A stretch of 62,150 bases of DNA from Purshia tridentata. Taxonomy: Eukaryota > Streptophyta > Magnoliopsida > Rosales > Rosaceae. The position numbers were made by a program, and so were the translations under genes. Numbering within the stretch: the first letter of the stretch is position 1; each line of letters opens with the position of its first letter. Positions 1 through 13,400 of the stretch are shown here, one piece after another. Below the pieces are notes generated by a model that saw only the letters and a program-made list of their open reading frames with translations, did no database searches and was not told the DNA's origin. The stretch covers positions 1 through 62,150 of the forward strand of contig QANT01009107.1 in NCBI GenBank assembly GCA_003254885.1, read 5' to 3'.

Positions 1-788
1 ATCGATTCGAATAACAATCTTATATTTATCCTTTTTTTTTTTTTTATGTAATAATTTATATGACATTTATATATAATTTATACAACATTTATATATTATA
101 CACTAAAAAAATAAAAAATAAAAATATACTAACAGTACAATAATACCATATAAAATAATACAACAAATATAATATAAAATTATAGTATAAAAAATTAGTG
201 ATTTAATGATCTAATTACTGTCATCATTTTGACACGGCATGCTTAAATCTACTCATACAATGACACAATGCCATGCGTCCAAACTCAAACTAAGTTTTTC
301 AATTTTAATATTTAATTATTTGATGTTAAACGATTTCGATTTGATGAATTTAATCCATCATTACAATCGTAAGCCTTCATTCCAATAAGGTTCCTTCAAC
401 AAAGAAGGCCAAGAAGGCCAGAGGGTCGAAAGACTTAAAAATTTGAACATCAAGGTCCCTTCACTATCTTCACCAATGAAACTAATTGGTAGAAACTAAC
501 AAGAAACAAAAATTAAGAAATTTTTTAGTATTTGGGTACAACAGTACAAAATTCTGGCATTAATCCCATTTTTCCAAGCCTGACTCATACAAAATCAATA
601 TACCAAAACTGCTATGTAAAAAATGCATTTCTTTGACCCTTTGAAGGTTACTTCTACATTAGAAATTATAAACCCACACAATGATGCCATAGAAAGAAAA
701 CCCTTGCCAGCAACATCTTCATCGCTGGAACTGGTTTTTCCTACTAAATTTGACTTGCACAGACGACCTAAAAGAGAATGCAGAGGAT
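1..788. other. AT-rich intergenic DNA at left edge
   Basis: No gene is visible here. Positions 1-200 are very AT-rich and hold one copy of a dispersed repeat (about 101-195) that recurs at about 4401-4508. The right-hand part, from roughly 550, is probably the 3' untranslated region and flank of the minus-strand transporter gene ending at 789. The open frames across 595-1012 are on the wrong strand or overlap that last exon and show no recognisable domain. Confidence 0.6.
101..195. repeat. Dispersed AT-rich repeat, copy A
   Basis: The segment runs from an ACACTAAAAAAA-type block through CAGTACAATAAT to a TATAGTATAAAAA block. The same blocks in the same order and spacing recur at about 4401-4508. 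The two copies flank the transporter gene in the same orientation. Element class is unknown; it may be part of an AT-rich MITE. Confidence 0.5.
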
Positions 789-3293
789 TTAAGCATGCAG
801 ATCCTTGTTCGAATTCCATACTCCTGTTTTTTGACCATCCTCCCCCATCATCCCACTTCCATTTTCCAAACCTAACAAGGGATCAGCTTCACTTTCTTTT
901 GTCTGCAACCGTTTGGTGGATAAATAGTATTAGCAAAGTATTTCCACGTGATATATCCAAAAATGCTACACCAGGATTAAAAGGGATAAGGAAGAGAAAG
1001 AGACAAAGATAGAGAGCTATCATATTCATGTTGCGCCAATTAAAAAGTCAGAAAACAGTACAGGAATTATATACATAAACATGAGAATAAGATGTGAAAA
1101 ATTGGAACTACCTGGGGCAACTGTGAAGATACTTCACTAGCCTTCCATTGGGTCTCAAGAGTGCAATAATAAGAATAGAGTACCATCCCAAGTACAGCAA
1201 TCAATATCCCTAAAATGTTGTGCCAGCTAAATGGGTCACGAAGTAGAATGTAGCCAAATGCCAAAACGAGGCATGTTTTCAGATGTCCAAGGACCTGATA
1301 GGTTACCGCAGAAGTTTTTCCAATAACCAAAAATGTACTGAAGTTTACCGAGACAGATATCAGGCAGGATAGAACAATGAAGAACTGCAACACAGACAAT
1401 ATTATGGTTACTATTAGAAATAAAAGATATTAAAGAAAGAAAGGTAGAGAGAGAGGGGGGGGAGGGAGAGGAGCACTATGGAGTTGTTGAATTCTCACCA
1501 GCACTTGAGGGGTATATTCGAAAGCAAAAACATTTTTATTGGTCAAAAGTCCATCTAGAAATGGACCAATGACGAACAAGGTTATTGCCTGATAGGGGCA
1601 AGACTGATACAGAAGTTGGGTTGAAGAAACTTTGAATTTCTTCTGGATGGTATTGGTCATCTAAATAGCGGTTAAGGTCTAAAACAATAAATGCAGATTC
1701 TTAATGCCATACAACAACCAGTAAATTATGCAGATGTCTTTTTTGCCTATTTTGCTTGCTTTTCTTTTTTTTTCCTCTATTTTACATGCTTTGCTTAACC
1801 ATGAAAACAAGTCAAAATGCATCCAATGAAAAAGCAAAGTTCAGCTTAGGATACAATCTGAGCAACACAGGTGGTAAGAACTGCCAACAGGGACAAAAAG
1901 GAGCCCAGGGCATTGAGCTGAAGATCAGTCACTGTAGCAACCCCAACTCCCAAAAGAAGGATGATGAGTGAAAACTGAATACTTCGACTGTCATAGTGGT
2001 AAAGAGATCAGTGCAGATTGAAAAATTTATCACACTACTTATTGAAGTATGATAAACACTCACCTGAATTTCTTCCTAAAGAAAAGGGTCTCCAAAAGAA
2101 CAGTACAAGGGATGATTGCCAATTTTGTCATCTAAATAGAAATATCAGAGAAATATTTCTTTAGAAACTGATCATTCATATAAATATTTAAAACTGCATA
2201 AATAGTAGCTTAATGGATTTGTGTATCTTCTTGTCATTGTGCATGGTTGGGGAGGGGGGAAGGGGCATAAGTTGAGTGAGGCAGGAAAAAATTAGAAGAA
2301 ATTTACCTGATAGAAACCAACAGAATTGAAACCCAAGCTAAGATTCAGAAGTCCAATAGAGATTCCGTTCAGAATTCCAAATCCCATTACAGAACTAGCA
2401 TCAAAAGGCTTGTGCTCAAAAAATTTCATCCATAATGCTACGTGAAGAGAACAAAATGTGACCAGAAGATGCCAGCTTGTCAAAGTTGTGGCTGTGCATC
2501 CCATATTGTAAATTAGCATATTAATTATATTAACAAAGCAACAGCCAGGCACCATATATAACGATGATGTTAACTTACAGAATCTATATAGTATGAGACA
2601 AAATAACTAAAGCATTTGAACCCTTCAAGATAAAATTAATAAACGCAGATGATTTCTGACATGCATGCTAGACATTTGGTGTCATATAACTTAACAAGAA
2701 TGAGATTTAATAATTTTAAACTTTGTAAAATTTTAACTGCCAAGACATGGTCACAGCAAGCAAGCCTGCACAGTTTGGTAGACTATGTATTCATATAATC
2801 ACCAACCTTGTAATGTCCATAAATTGGACCCGTTTTCCACCAACATGGCTGTACTTGTCTATACCCTATACTTTCATTAGTCAAATAACATCAACATATT
2901 TCTACATTCATCACCAACCATTCCTTCAGTTTCCCATCAAGGTAACCACATTGATATGCACCAGCCAAAAATAACTTGAGTAATTTCTTTACCAATATTA
3001 TAATGGATTTAAAAAAGAAAACTCTACCTATATTTATTATTTAGCCTACAACGTGCATTGAAAGAATTCCAACTACTCAAACAAAGCTGAGCACCAATAT
3101 ATACTGCAACAACTGAAAGATTATGAAACCAACATGATAACGTATTTCATATTGAACACATCCCTTACTCACCAAAAGTGAAACCAAGTGTGCTAATAAG
3201 CGCCTTGTTGCAAATTACAATGGACACCGACGACACCACTGACAAACTCAAAGCCCCAATGGTCCCCAGCTGGAACTTCCCGCTCTCTCCCAT
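789..3293 (-). CDS. UXT: UDP-xylose transporter, UXT type (nucleotide-sugar/triose-phosphate translocator family)
   Basis: Golgi/ER multi-pass carrier expected to exchange cytosolic UDP-xylose for UMP and feed xylan and xyloglucan synthesis. Seven coding exons on the minus strand: 3173-3293, 2307-2491, 2064-2131, 1855-1987, 1499-1660, 1112-1384 and 789-902. They sum to 1056 nt, giving 351 residues, the usual size of plant UXT proteins. All junctions are GT-AG and phases close. It starts MGESGKFQLGTIGALSLSVV, keeps the conserved core with motifs such as TNTIQKKFKVSSTQLLYQSCPYQ and GKTSAVTYQVLGHLKT as recognised, and ends in a polar cytosolic tail VWNSNKDLHA. About ten hydrophobic segments are expected. 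A 5' UTR intron is likely, because a good donor lies at 3721-3722. UXT1, UXT2 and UXT3 cannot be separated by eye; UDP-xylose specificity is inferred from the family. Confidence 0.93.
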
Positions 3294-5574
3294 TTTCAAA
3301 CTCTTTGCAGTCTTGCTCTATTCGCAGTCCAAGCTTTATATGGATCTAGTCAGCCCAAACACAATAATTAAACAATGTCCAACCATTTCCAATAACACAA
3401 ATAAAAATATACCATAGATACAAAGCTGTGGCGTACGTACCAAATTAAGCACGAAATTCATATCATTATGACATATCACTCCAAAATTTGATGTATAATT
3501 AGGCGCAAGCAGCAGCTCAACTGTAACAATGGCGAACACACAAAACCGAACACATAGGAATTAAAACTAATGCAACCTAAAAACATCACTACGATTCGCA
3601 CCGCATTTACGATTCCGAAACCCTAGATCTGCTACTTCCTGAGGACCATCAAAACACAGAGAGAAAGAAAAAGCAGAAAGCAGAAAGAGAAGACTACAGA
3701 GGAGAGAGTTACCATCCAAAAAATGTGAATGCGGAAAGCTCAAAATCTATGAATGACGACGATCAACGAATCGCCTGTGGATTATAAATGAAGTGTGGCA
3801 TTGATGGCGAGCATCAGAGCCCGGCCTCCATCATCAGCATGTTCTTCTTCGTCCTGCAATCAAATGCGAATCGCAAAATTTAAAATGAAAATGAAATGTT
3901 TTTTTATTTTTTATTTTTGGGGGATTTTGTTGACTTTATGATTCGGATTCAGCGCGGCCTCTTATTACGCCGCATCAGCATGTGTATTAAAAGGTTTTAT
4001 TTATATTATTATATATTTTGTGAAAAGGGGCCCCATTTAATGTAAACGATCTCCGTGGCTCTCATTTAGTCATTATTATAAAATTTAAATTGCTAAGTTG
4101 ACAAATTAACGTAGTCCTCAACTGATTTCTTACCAAATTATAAGTCGGTAGGTAAACAACGTCTCCATTTTTAATTTACCTGTTCAATCAAAAATAAACT
4201 GCAACCGACACTGGTTTATATTTTGTTTGCATTTTAATAAAATCAGTATTACCTTTTTTTTGACAAAGTTTTTTCTTTGATAAGTCCCGGGTAAAATAAT
4301 TATATAAAAGTATTCAACAATGCTATAAAATAATTACCATATTTTTATTCCATAATTTTATACCATCTTATGTGGCAATCTACCTAACATTAATACATTA
4401 GACACTAAAAAAACAAAAATAAAAACCTTAAAAATAAATAAATACTTTACCAGTACAATAATGATATGTAAGATGATATAAAAAATATAGTATAAAAATA
4501 TGGTAAAAATAACATTATTAAAAAGTATTCTATGAGTGTGGCCTTTTGTTTTCATTAGGACATTACTGTTTGTGATTCACACTTGTGTCACTTTACTCTG
4601 ATACAATGACCCTATTAATAAAATAGAAAAGCAAAATTGAATGGCATTTAGGCTTTTAAAGTAATCCGAATAAAGAAATCAAACACATAATTCATTTTTT
4701 CCATTGTTATGGAACACTTGTTTCCCAGTAATTCTACTTGCATCACACCATTTGATTGAACCTTTTACAGAGTAAGTAGAAGTGTGGTTAATGAATATGG
4801 TATGGATAGTTATATTGCTCCGCAGAGCAAGTAGTTGCCAGATACCATAAACTAGGCTTTGCAACAGCACATACCCATGTGACCATGTTCTGCTCATCTG
4901 CTGTTGGCCGCCCCTTTTAAATTGCTGAAAAAGATACATCAACAACAACTTCCTACACTAAAGGACAACCTCATGAATTTGAGAAAAGCTACTGCTTTTC
5001 ACCAAAAGCCAAGAACTTGATGAAAGTGATTGTGTGGATAGGGTTGTGTTTCTTACTCTTTTAAACTACTCTGCAGGTAATAATAAACAATTGGACTGAA
5101 CTGGGTCATTTGGATATTTGGTAAGTGGGAAGTCAGATATCACAGTAACCCATCTTGATGATCGTTACATTTTAGAAAATGCCACATGCAAATTACAGAT
5201 TGCTTCAATATCACATATTTTGCACATTTGTTTTTACTGATTTCGTATTTATATTCAAAACCACATCGTTTTTGGTGTTTGAGAGATAAAGCACAACATT
5301 AACACGAAATAATTTCATATACAAGTACAAGATGAACATGAAAAAATCTGAACAAAGTGCGATGAATCTTATAAAGTTCTTGTTTTTATAAATATATATC
5401 ATTAAGGTAAATTTCATTTCTCCAGAAATCTCAATGTGAAAGGCTCAGCGGGTACCGTAGTATAGCTCACCTCAGCAAACCTTCACAACTACTCTGGCTT
5501 TTTACACTTGGGAAAAAACAAGGCAAAGCAAAGCACAGATAGATGTACAAATTTTCATCATTCTACATGGAAAT
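3294..5574. other. UXT 5' region and intergenic spacer
   Basis: The stretch 3294 to about 3860 probably holds the transporter's 5' leader: a GTAAC donor on the minus strand at 3721-3722 suggests an untranslated first exon near 3723-3850 and a leader intron. The rest is AT-rich spacer with a dispersed repeat copy at about 4401-4508. Short open frames at 4358-5417 show no domain or splice structure and were not called. The last few hundred bases before 5575 are probably the expansin 3' UTR. Confidence 0.55.
4401..4508. repeat. Dispersed AT-rich repeat, copy B
   Basis: Second copy of the block described at 101-195: GACACTAAAAAAAC, then CAGTACAATAATG, then TATAGTATAAAAATAT. Copies are similar but not identical, so they are old or belong to a diverged family. 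I could not define terminal repeats or target-site duplications. Confidence 0.5.
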
Positions 5575-6749
5575 CTAAAATTGACCCCCTTGATATGTCT
5601 GACCAAACTGCCAATTAGCAGGCGCTGCATTGTAGCTTGTGACAGTTCTACCGTCACTGGTGGTGACTTGGAAGGACAGGCTTTGGCCATTCAGGTATGA
5701 GTTGCTCTGCCAGTTTTGCCCCCAGTTCCTTGACATGGGTTGCCACCCTGTTCTTGACCCCTTGATTGAAACTGAATGCACATCCCCTGCACCTCCCACG
5801 TTGGTGATCAAAACCAGGTTGAAGTAAGAGTGGCCATTGATGGTGAATCTTATTCCTCCTTTCTTCACACAAGCCACTCTGCCAAGACCAACACAAACAC
5901 TTCCCATTAGTTATGGCTATAATGCAGCAAACCCGAATTGGGTAATGTTAGCTTTCCAAATATCTATGTTGCTAAACTGAATTTCGACCATATATACAAT
6001 AATCTACTTAATCAATGATTGATATTGGTTCGTATGATAACATAACATGTCAGACTTTCTCATAAAAAAACAAGTTAAATCTACCAACCTTGTGACAAGC
6101 AAATAAATTGATTTTCTAAACTTTATGTCCTACCTTCTGAAGGAAACAGGAACAATTCCTGCACGGTATTTTGCAATTTGCAAGAAAGCAGGCTCTGCCA
6201 AATCGAAGTGCTGGAGAGGAGGATTGCACCAACCACCATTGTCATTAGACTGTGCGAAGTTAGGTGGGCAGAAGTTTGTGGCAGTAACAGTGATGGTTCC
6301 GGGGAGGCACCATCTTGGGTCATTGTTGCATCGCATTTCATAACAAGCGCCGCAGCTCAAGCCATTGTTAAACAAGGCTGTGCTCAAAGCGGCAGTGTTG
6401 GTTCCATACCCTTGGCTATACAGATTTCCATAACCACATGCCCCACCTGCAAAGGCCAAATCACATATCAAACCCCAGTCTTAAAAAGAACAAATATGTT
6501 GTCATACTGTGAATAAGAACCGCTGACCAGTGGAATCTTAGTACCACTTGACAATCTAATAACATAACATGTCTTTGAAGTTAACACTTGAGTTTTGGAC
6601 TTACCCATAGTGCCTTGTGCATCCCCGCCGCCATAAAAAGTGGCGTGAGCACTGTCCCATCCGCCATAATAAGCAGCAGTACCATGAAGGTGCAGCTGGA
6701 AGAGAATGATAAAAAGGAGAGGAGCAAAAGGCAATGCCTGAGCTGCCAT
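5575..6749 (-). CDS. EXPA8-like: Alpha-expansin, EXPA8/EXPA2-like
   Basis: Secreted cell-wall loosening protein that acts non-hydrolytically on cellulose-xyloglucan contacts during acid growth. Three exons on the minus strand: 6605-6749, 6134-6446 and 5575-5878 (762 nt, 253 residues), the standard alpha-expansin size and intron pattern. Residues 1 to about 26 form a signal peptide ending near HGTAA. The GH45-like domain follows, with [10 protein letters not shown], paired cysteines and the HFDL motif. The C-terminal CBM63-like domain carries conserved aromatics and ends GQTYQGGQF, an ending I associate with Arabidopsis EXPA8/EXPA2. The start is fixed by the first ATG before the signal peptide. 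In Arabidopsis EXPA8 (AT2G40610) sits beside bZIP18, and a similar bZIP lies at 28351-30740 here. Family certain; clade assignment from memory. Confidence 0.96.
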
Positions 6750-6862
6750 TTTATGGCTTTATTGATAGGATCAATAGGAAGAGAAACAGAGGAGGAGGAG
6801 GAGCTTTGTTATTGAGAACAGGTGTTGCTTGTTTTGTGGTTAGAGTGCACGAGGAGGACCTC

Positions 6863-6870
6863 TATTTATA
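6863..6870 (-). promoter_or_regulatory. TATA box of the expansin gene
   Basis: Read on the minus strand this is TATAAATA, about 115 bases upstream of the expansin ATG at 6749. Position and sequence fit a core promoter; the transcription start itself cannot be seen. Confidence 0.6.
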
Positions 6871-9800
6871 AGGAAACTGAGTGAGTGAGTTGCACACACA
6901 CACTAGGCAAGGAGGCTTTTCACAATTTCAAAGCAGGACACAACTGAAGTGATTGAGAAAATCAAGTGCACATGCGCTGGTTCTGGTTGGGATTACCAAC
7001 CGCTAGGCCAGTGGGCCAAACTTTCTCCACAGGCATTTCTCAGCCATTTCCTACAATTTTTTGAGTCACATATTCTGATTTTCTTTGATGACAGTGATTT
7101 TGTTGTGCTTAATTTGAATTAAGTGGGGCATAACCTTTGGTTTGGGGCCAAAGAAAGTTGAAAATGCCCTTGTATTTGTTGAACTAATGGTAGGGTCTTA
7201 ACAGATAATGGTATCTTTGCACATGGCAGAAGATTTTGCTCAATGAAAACATGGAATGCTGAAGTATTTTAATTTCTGATCCTTCCATTTGGGTGCCCAA
7301 ATTGTGGCCCAAGTAATGAGAAACAATTAAAGGGCATGCTTGACAGTGCACCACAACTTTTAAGCATCTGGCTTTGCAAAACTAACACACCCTTTGTGAC
7401 TCTGCAAGCAGGCTTTCCAAGTCTTCATTGGGCATGTGTGATGTTTTATCACAAGAATAAATGCCCCACATATATAGTATTAAGGTCTCAGTCAAATTAT
7501 TACATTAATACATTTCTAGCTAAATAATGCAATTCAATGCTGGTTATCCAAGTACAAAAGCTTTAAAAGCTTTAAAAATGCAGACCAACCACAGCAAAAT
7601 TTTAGCGATTCATTAGTAGATCGATTTGTAGCTCTAGTGATTAAGTTTGAATTGCCTTTCCTCAATAGCATTTGATCAAAAAGGGAAAAACTTTTCCTAG
7701 CTAGTATTATATTATCAAACTGTTTCACAAGAGACAGTTCAATTATATACATCTACATATTTATTGTATGTATAATGTTATATATATGTACATGTATTAT
7801 TTGGTACAAATTAATAAATGTATCTGAAAAGTTAACTCAGGTGTTACGTGGACATGGAGAACATCAGAAATTTGTATGTCCGCTTTTTGTTGGGACGATT
7901 GGTCACATGGGTGGCCGACTTACATTGAATACTAGAGACTCAGCTGAGATGCCTGTTATGAATTTTGGACCGCCCCATTAATTAAGACATGTACTGGAAA
8001 CTGGAGGTCTGAGGCGTTTAACTAGTTATTGATTTAGTGATTTTTTTTATAATATTAAAAGTATCATTCAAAGAGAAAATAAAGCAGCAACCTATGACAT
8101 GGTTCTATAGCCATCTGCAACAAACAGTGAATTCCTTTTTTTCTTTTAAGAGTTTTGGTTCACTCTCTGTTCATGTTATTTTCAACTTTTCATCTCAAAT
8201 ATATAATTAATTGTCATAAAATATGTTATATAACTTATATATATATAGGCGCAGGAAGTAGAGAAAACAACAAGATGCCAATTACTGGTGTGATCATCAC
8301 AATCAATTATTGTATTTGATGTCAGCTGACGCATGGTTTTTGTTTACTAATATGATCTTAATTAAAATAGCTAAACAACAATCTATATATAAATAGTTTC
8401 ATTACTACTTGCAAACAAGCTTGAGTGTGCATGAACCATCATTAACGACATATATAACTCATAATTATCGTATATTTATAATGCTTGGAACGACAAGCGG
8501 TACTGCACCCTTGTCTGATATACACATGCAAAATATCAACAATTTTTTATGGATACTATCTTAATTATAAAGGACAACGATTTTATTTTCATCCACCGAC
8601 CAAGGCATTTTAAAGTGAAAACTAGATGCGCTCTTAGTTTATTACGGTTTTTGCGGGTTTTTATTATGATTGAGTTGTGTATCTATTTCTAGCTATTTTG
8701 GATTTGCATGGTAAAACCATTATTTAAGATAACAAAAATAAAATAAAACTATTTTATATATCTATTTGAACTGAGGTTGGAGATATATCTATTATATCAA
8801 ACAAATACATGTGGGTCCTACGGTCCTACCAACTTAGGAGCACATGCAAGTTCCATCTTTGCGGCCTTTAGTGTTCATGCATCAGTTTCACCAATCTTGA
8901 TTCTTGAAAGTATTCATAAATAAATATAAATGTAACAAACTGCAGCAATATTATTTTTTAATCTACGAGAAATGAAGTTGAGGAAGCATCTTAAACCATC
9001 GGTTTTGTCCCATATGTCAAAACCTGCTTCCTTTGGCTTCAAACACTTCTTGTCTTCTCCTGAACAGGATCTATATTTCAATATTTGAGTTGGGTTTGGG
9101 GTTTAATTTTCTATTTTTCTAGTATTAATTGCTCTCTTGGAATATTGCATCAGAACCACCAATCTTTAATGCAGATTGCGTATATTTTTCCAGGATTGTC
9201 TTGGGATTTTGATTCCACCAATCTTTCTGCCTAATTTTAACACTATATTCTGTAATATACATGCAAAATCTTCTTAAGCATACCCTTGGTATTTGGTAAA
9301 TCTAGTAGATTTAGATTTTTGTTTAATACTCTGTTTTTGAGTTTAGATCTTCTTATTGTACTCTGTTCTTAAATTTTAGAAAAACAAGACCCACCCAGCC
9401 AAAAAAAAAAAAACACCAACACAACACAACACATGGCAGAGCCTTAATTAGCCTAGTAATACCCCATATAAGGAATCTGGTGGCAGAAATTTGTACAATT
9501 TGAGCCACACAACACAGATTTTTCTTATTTTCTATTTTAATTACAATTTTTGAGCAAATGTTGGTAGGAACAGGATTGTGACCAAAACCTCAAGACGTCC
9601 ACGTCCAGAGCACTGGATAAGCCAAATATCGACAAGATGGCATGAGGATTTGTTTGTCTTTTGTAGTTAGTTGGGAGTCTGTGAAAGTGCCCTTCACAGG
9701 GACTTGTCTGTGAGTTTCTTGGAAGGAGAATAGACCTCCCATACTGTTTTCTAATAGGGAAAAATAAGGACATGGTCTTAATCAGAGCCCACATGGACCC

Positions 9801-10416
9801 CACATAAGCTCCTACAGAGATGGAGCTCAGTCACACAACCCAAACCCCACCATGTCCTTGAACCCAATATCTTGGGTTTATTTTGCTTCATCCCATTTAT
9901 GATATTGATTATTGGGCTTCTTATGTTAGTTGCATGTTTTAAGCCTGTCATGCTGGAAGGGTCAAGGATTTACATTAGGCTTTTTCCAGAAGCATCAGAT
10001 AAACCAACACCTTTCAAATTGATTAATCATTATGGAGAAGTGAAGAATCTGCAATCTGCATATCCAATTAGTTGTCGGTAAACTCACATGAACCCACATA
10101 TAGTGGGATGTTAAAAAGGATACTTACTATTTACTTCTTGCAGAAAATGGAGTGGAAATCCTCAGGGCAAGGGATGATTTTTATCAAAATTTTAACTTTA
10201 TTAATAAATATTCAAATCAATGTAATTTTTGGTAACCAAATCAATGTAATGTTACATGAATGTATCTATAATCCCCACATATTGGTAAACGTTTGTGTTC
10301 TTCACTTTCATTTTCCAGCTGCTTATATTGACCTCACCTACAAGCTGGTCAAAACTAAGACCTTCAATATTTCTAATGTCCACTTTCTATCAAATATTCA
10401 AAGATGGTTCATATTT
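6871..10416. other. Long intergenic region without a supportable gene
   Basis: About 3.5 kb between the expansin promoter and the 3' end of the M16 peptidase gene. It is AT-rich. Short open frames at 7336-7981, 9537-9803 and 9872-10446 have no domain, no consistent splice sites and no coding-like composition, so none was called. The first several hundred bases are expected to hold expansin upstream regulatory sequence. No tRNA, terminal repeats or transposon coding was recognised. Confidence 0.5.
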
Positions 10417-13400
10417 TCAAATAATGCTAGGATAGAACTTAGATGACATCTTAAAGGCTACAGGGTCTTCAATGACTTCTATAGACTTGGCTCGTGCTTC
10501 AGCCTCTTTCGTGTCAGTGTTGCAACCCCACACACGAATTGCAAGTCTCCGACACTTAGGAGATGATTGTTGCAAATACGTTTTGTACCAGTTGATAACA
10601 TCCTCCTTGTGAATGCTTCTGAGTTCTTCTGCTTCCTTTTTCGACAAGTCAAACATATACCTGTAGATCAACAATGATTAGAGTCTGGATAAGTATTAGA
10701 AAGCTCAAAATCCAAACCAAAAAAGCCTCTCAAGTCTTAAGCCAATATAAATGACATGAAATCCATTTATTTTTTATTTTTTGATACCCAGAAATCCCCT
10801 ACACTCGCTTCAGACCCGGGCTTGAAACTGGGGCTTCCTGGCGAACCCTACAATCTTTAGGAGGCAGGAGACTCTAGCATATAGCTAGGTAGGTACCTTG
10901 ACGCGATTTGAACCCAGACCACATGGGAGCAAACCATGGGCCTGACCATTCCATTCAACCCTTGTTGGTAAATCCATTTAATTGAAAGATCTTAAATGTA
11001 CTCTTTGAAATTACAATCTAGACCAACCACAGAGGATATATACAGCACCTTTTATCAATAATCTGATTCCAAAAACGATTGGTTTCATATGTGAGGGATG
11101 GATCTTTCTCCAGTAGCTTTGCCATTAGCCCACCTCTATAATTCTTAAATGAATTATCATCGAGCCCATCCTGAAAATACCATCATATTTTCAACGTCAG
11201 AAATTCCAATGTAGAAACAATAAGCATGAAGCACTTTGGGAGTACACAATTAAGAAGCCATGTAACTTGGAAGTAGGACGTAAGTTAACAGAGTCAAATG
11301 AGATCCAAGAAAAGTTTTCCACAAAATAGAAGTGCCTTATATGTATATATATATCTATCATTAGGGAACCTCAAATTTCAAGATCCCATATGTCACACTT
11401 GGCACAAAATAATACGGTATACTACTAGTACACAACAGTGAAAAAATTTATACAATGTTGATAAGAAAAACTGGGGAAAAACCATAAACTAGGAGATCAT
11501 TTAGACGGGATCTTGAATGCTTACCAACAATTCTTCCAGACCATTTATAAAGTTTTCAACTCTCCCTTGTAAGTAGATTGGGCTGTATTCAGACGACTGA
11601 ACACAGAAACAAAAGCCAAAAACACGGTATGTTATCCGTGGGCTACACTCAACGACATACCCAAGCTGCTCCTTTGTCCTGTTTCCAGAAATAGATAGAC
11701 AATTATATATCATCCGGCTTAAATAAAATATATTATCAGATTCAGGTTCTTTAGCTAGTCAATATTTAATAATTTCAGCCTCAAATAAAGTCACCTTAGC
11801 TGATTGAAAAGTGGTTCCTCTACAATTTCATCGAAAAGATCTATCAATGCCTTCAATTTGGTGGACTCAATCCCCGATTCTGGCTCAATTTGAAAATACA
11901 GCTGCAATATGGAACCAAAATCAAGAAGATAAGACAAAGAAAATGCATATTTATATATATAAAACCAAAAGAAATTACCATTCTGAGTTACCTCAATCAC
12001 AGAGTTAGTTTCTGACTTATTCTTCACACTGGCATCTCTTATGAGGTTAGCACCAGGAGGAAGACAAATAACATATTCTTTATGACGCAATTCAATAGGA
12101 AGTGGTTGTACAGAAAAGTTCATTTTAAATATATTTGAAAGGCTAATTGCTTCTTCTTCTATCAAATTGCCATGGCAAAGGCCCTCAATGTACATCTGTA
12201 TATAGTGAGGACAGAGTAAGTTGTAAGTAAATGCCTGGATTATAATAATTCTAAAAGCAATATAGGAAATATGTTATAACAAAAATCCAAAATTAATTAT
12301 CTGATTCATATTTAGCAGCCTCTTCAATGCTTTCACTATAACATATCACTCTCCACTTATCAAGTTACAACATGGTTCTTTCATGCAAAAGACCTGGCTG
12401 GAGGACAATGTTGAGTTTAATGGATTAAATTCAGTAACCTATTAAAAATATTCATCATGACATATATGTGTAGTGTACCTGGGAACAAAGCTCAGGAATA
12501 AATGACTTCAAATCAGCAACAGACAATTCATTTAGAACATGCAACTTCTCATCTACGTCATAAAAACTCTGACACAAAATTTGCAGTCTCAAGTATGATG
12601 AGTGACTCAGAGGCTTCATATTGGTGTTCTTTAACATTCGCTTCATATCTTCCTGAACAACCTGTTAAAATGTCACTTTGTCAAAACTCATAGACAAGCC
12701 AGAAACCATCAAGGTAAATCTCATCTCTATGCATTATCAAACTCTACACATATAGTGGATGATGGAAATGAAAGGCTACACCACACATACCTTAAAACGA
12801 TCTTCAGTTGGCAAGAAACTTTTGGCTGTTGCCAATACTTTTAACAAGAGTGCTGGAAGCTTATCATTGAAACCATAGACCTTCAGCTCCAGCTTGTCAC
12901 TAAATACAGATACAGAAGTTTCCAGCTTGGCAACAATGGCCTGCAAGCAGAGAACAAATGTTCCTCTCATGTTAGATTCTAAAAGCATCTTTGACATGAA
13001 AAACTAGGTCCCTAAGTCAATGAGAACAGAATGATCTATATTGATGAATACAGCATCAACTAGACCATGTACACCCTTAGAAAACAGGCCTTGGTCAAAT
13101 GGTTCTTTAGTTCCGAAAACTGAGCTAAGTAAGGCTGGGGGATACTTCCAGTATAAATTATGAAATTTACAACTGACTTACAAAATACTAAGAAGATTAA
13201 AATGAGAGAAATTTGCTAAGTAATTTAAAACTCATGAAGAATGGAAATTGAAGAGAAGCCAAAAAATTTGGAAAATAAAACACATCTATAGTTTCTGATA
13301 TGATTTACATAATGAAAATGTAACAGAAGATAATTTGTTTGGAGGCACACTAAATTTCTAGTATGTACTATAAGCCACCATAGCATCCAAGTCCCTCTGC

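Noticed and set aside
9537..9803. 88-residue minus-strand frame in the long spacer
   Set aside because: No domain, no splice context, and composition like the surrounding non-coding DNA.
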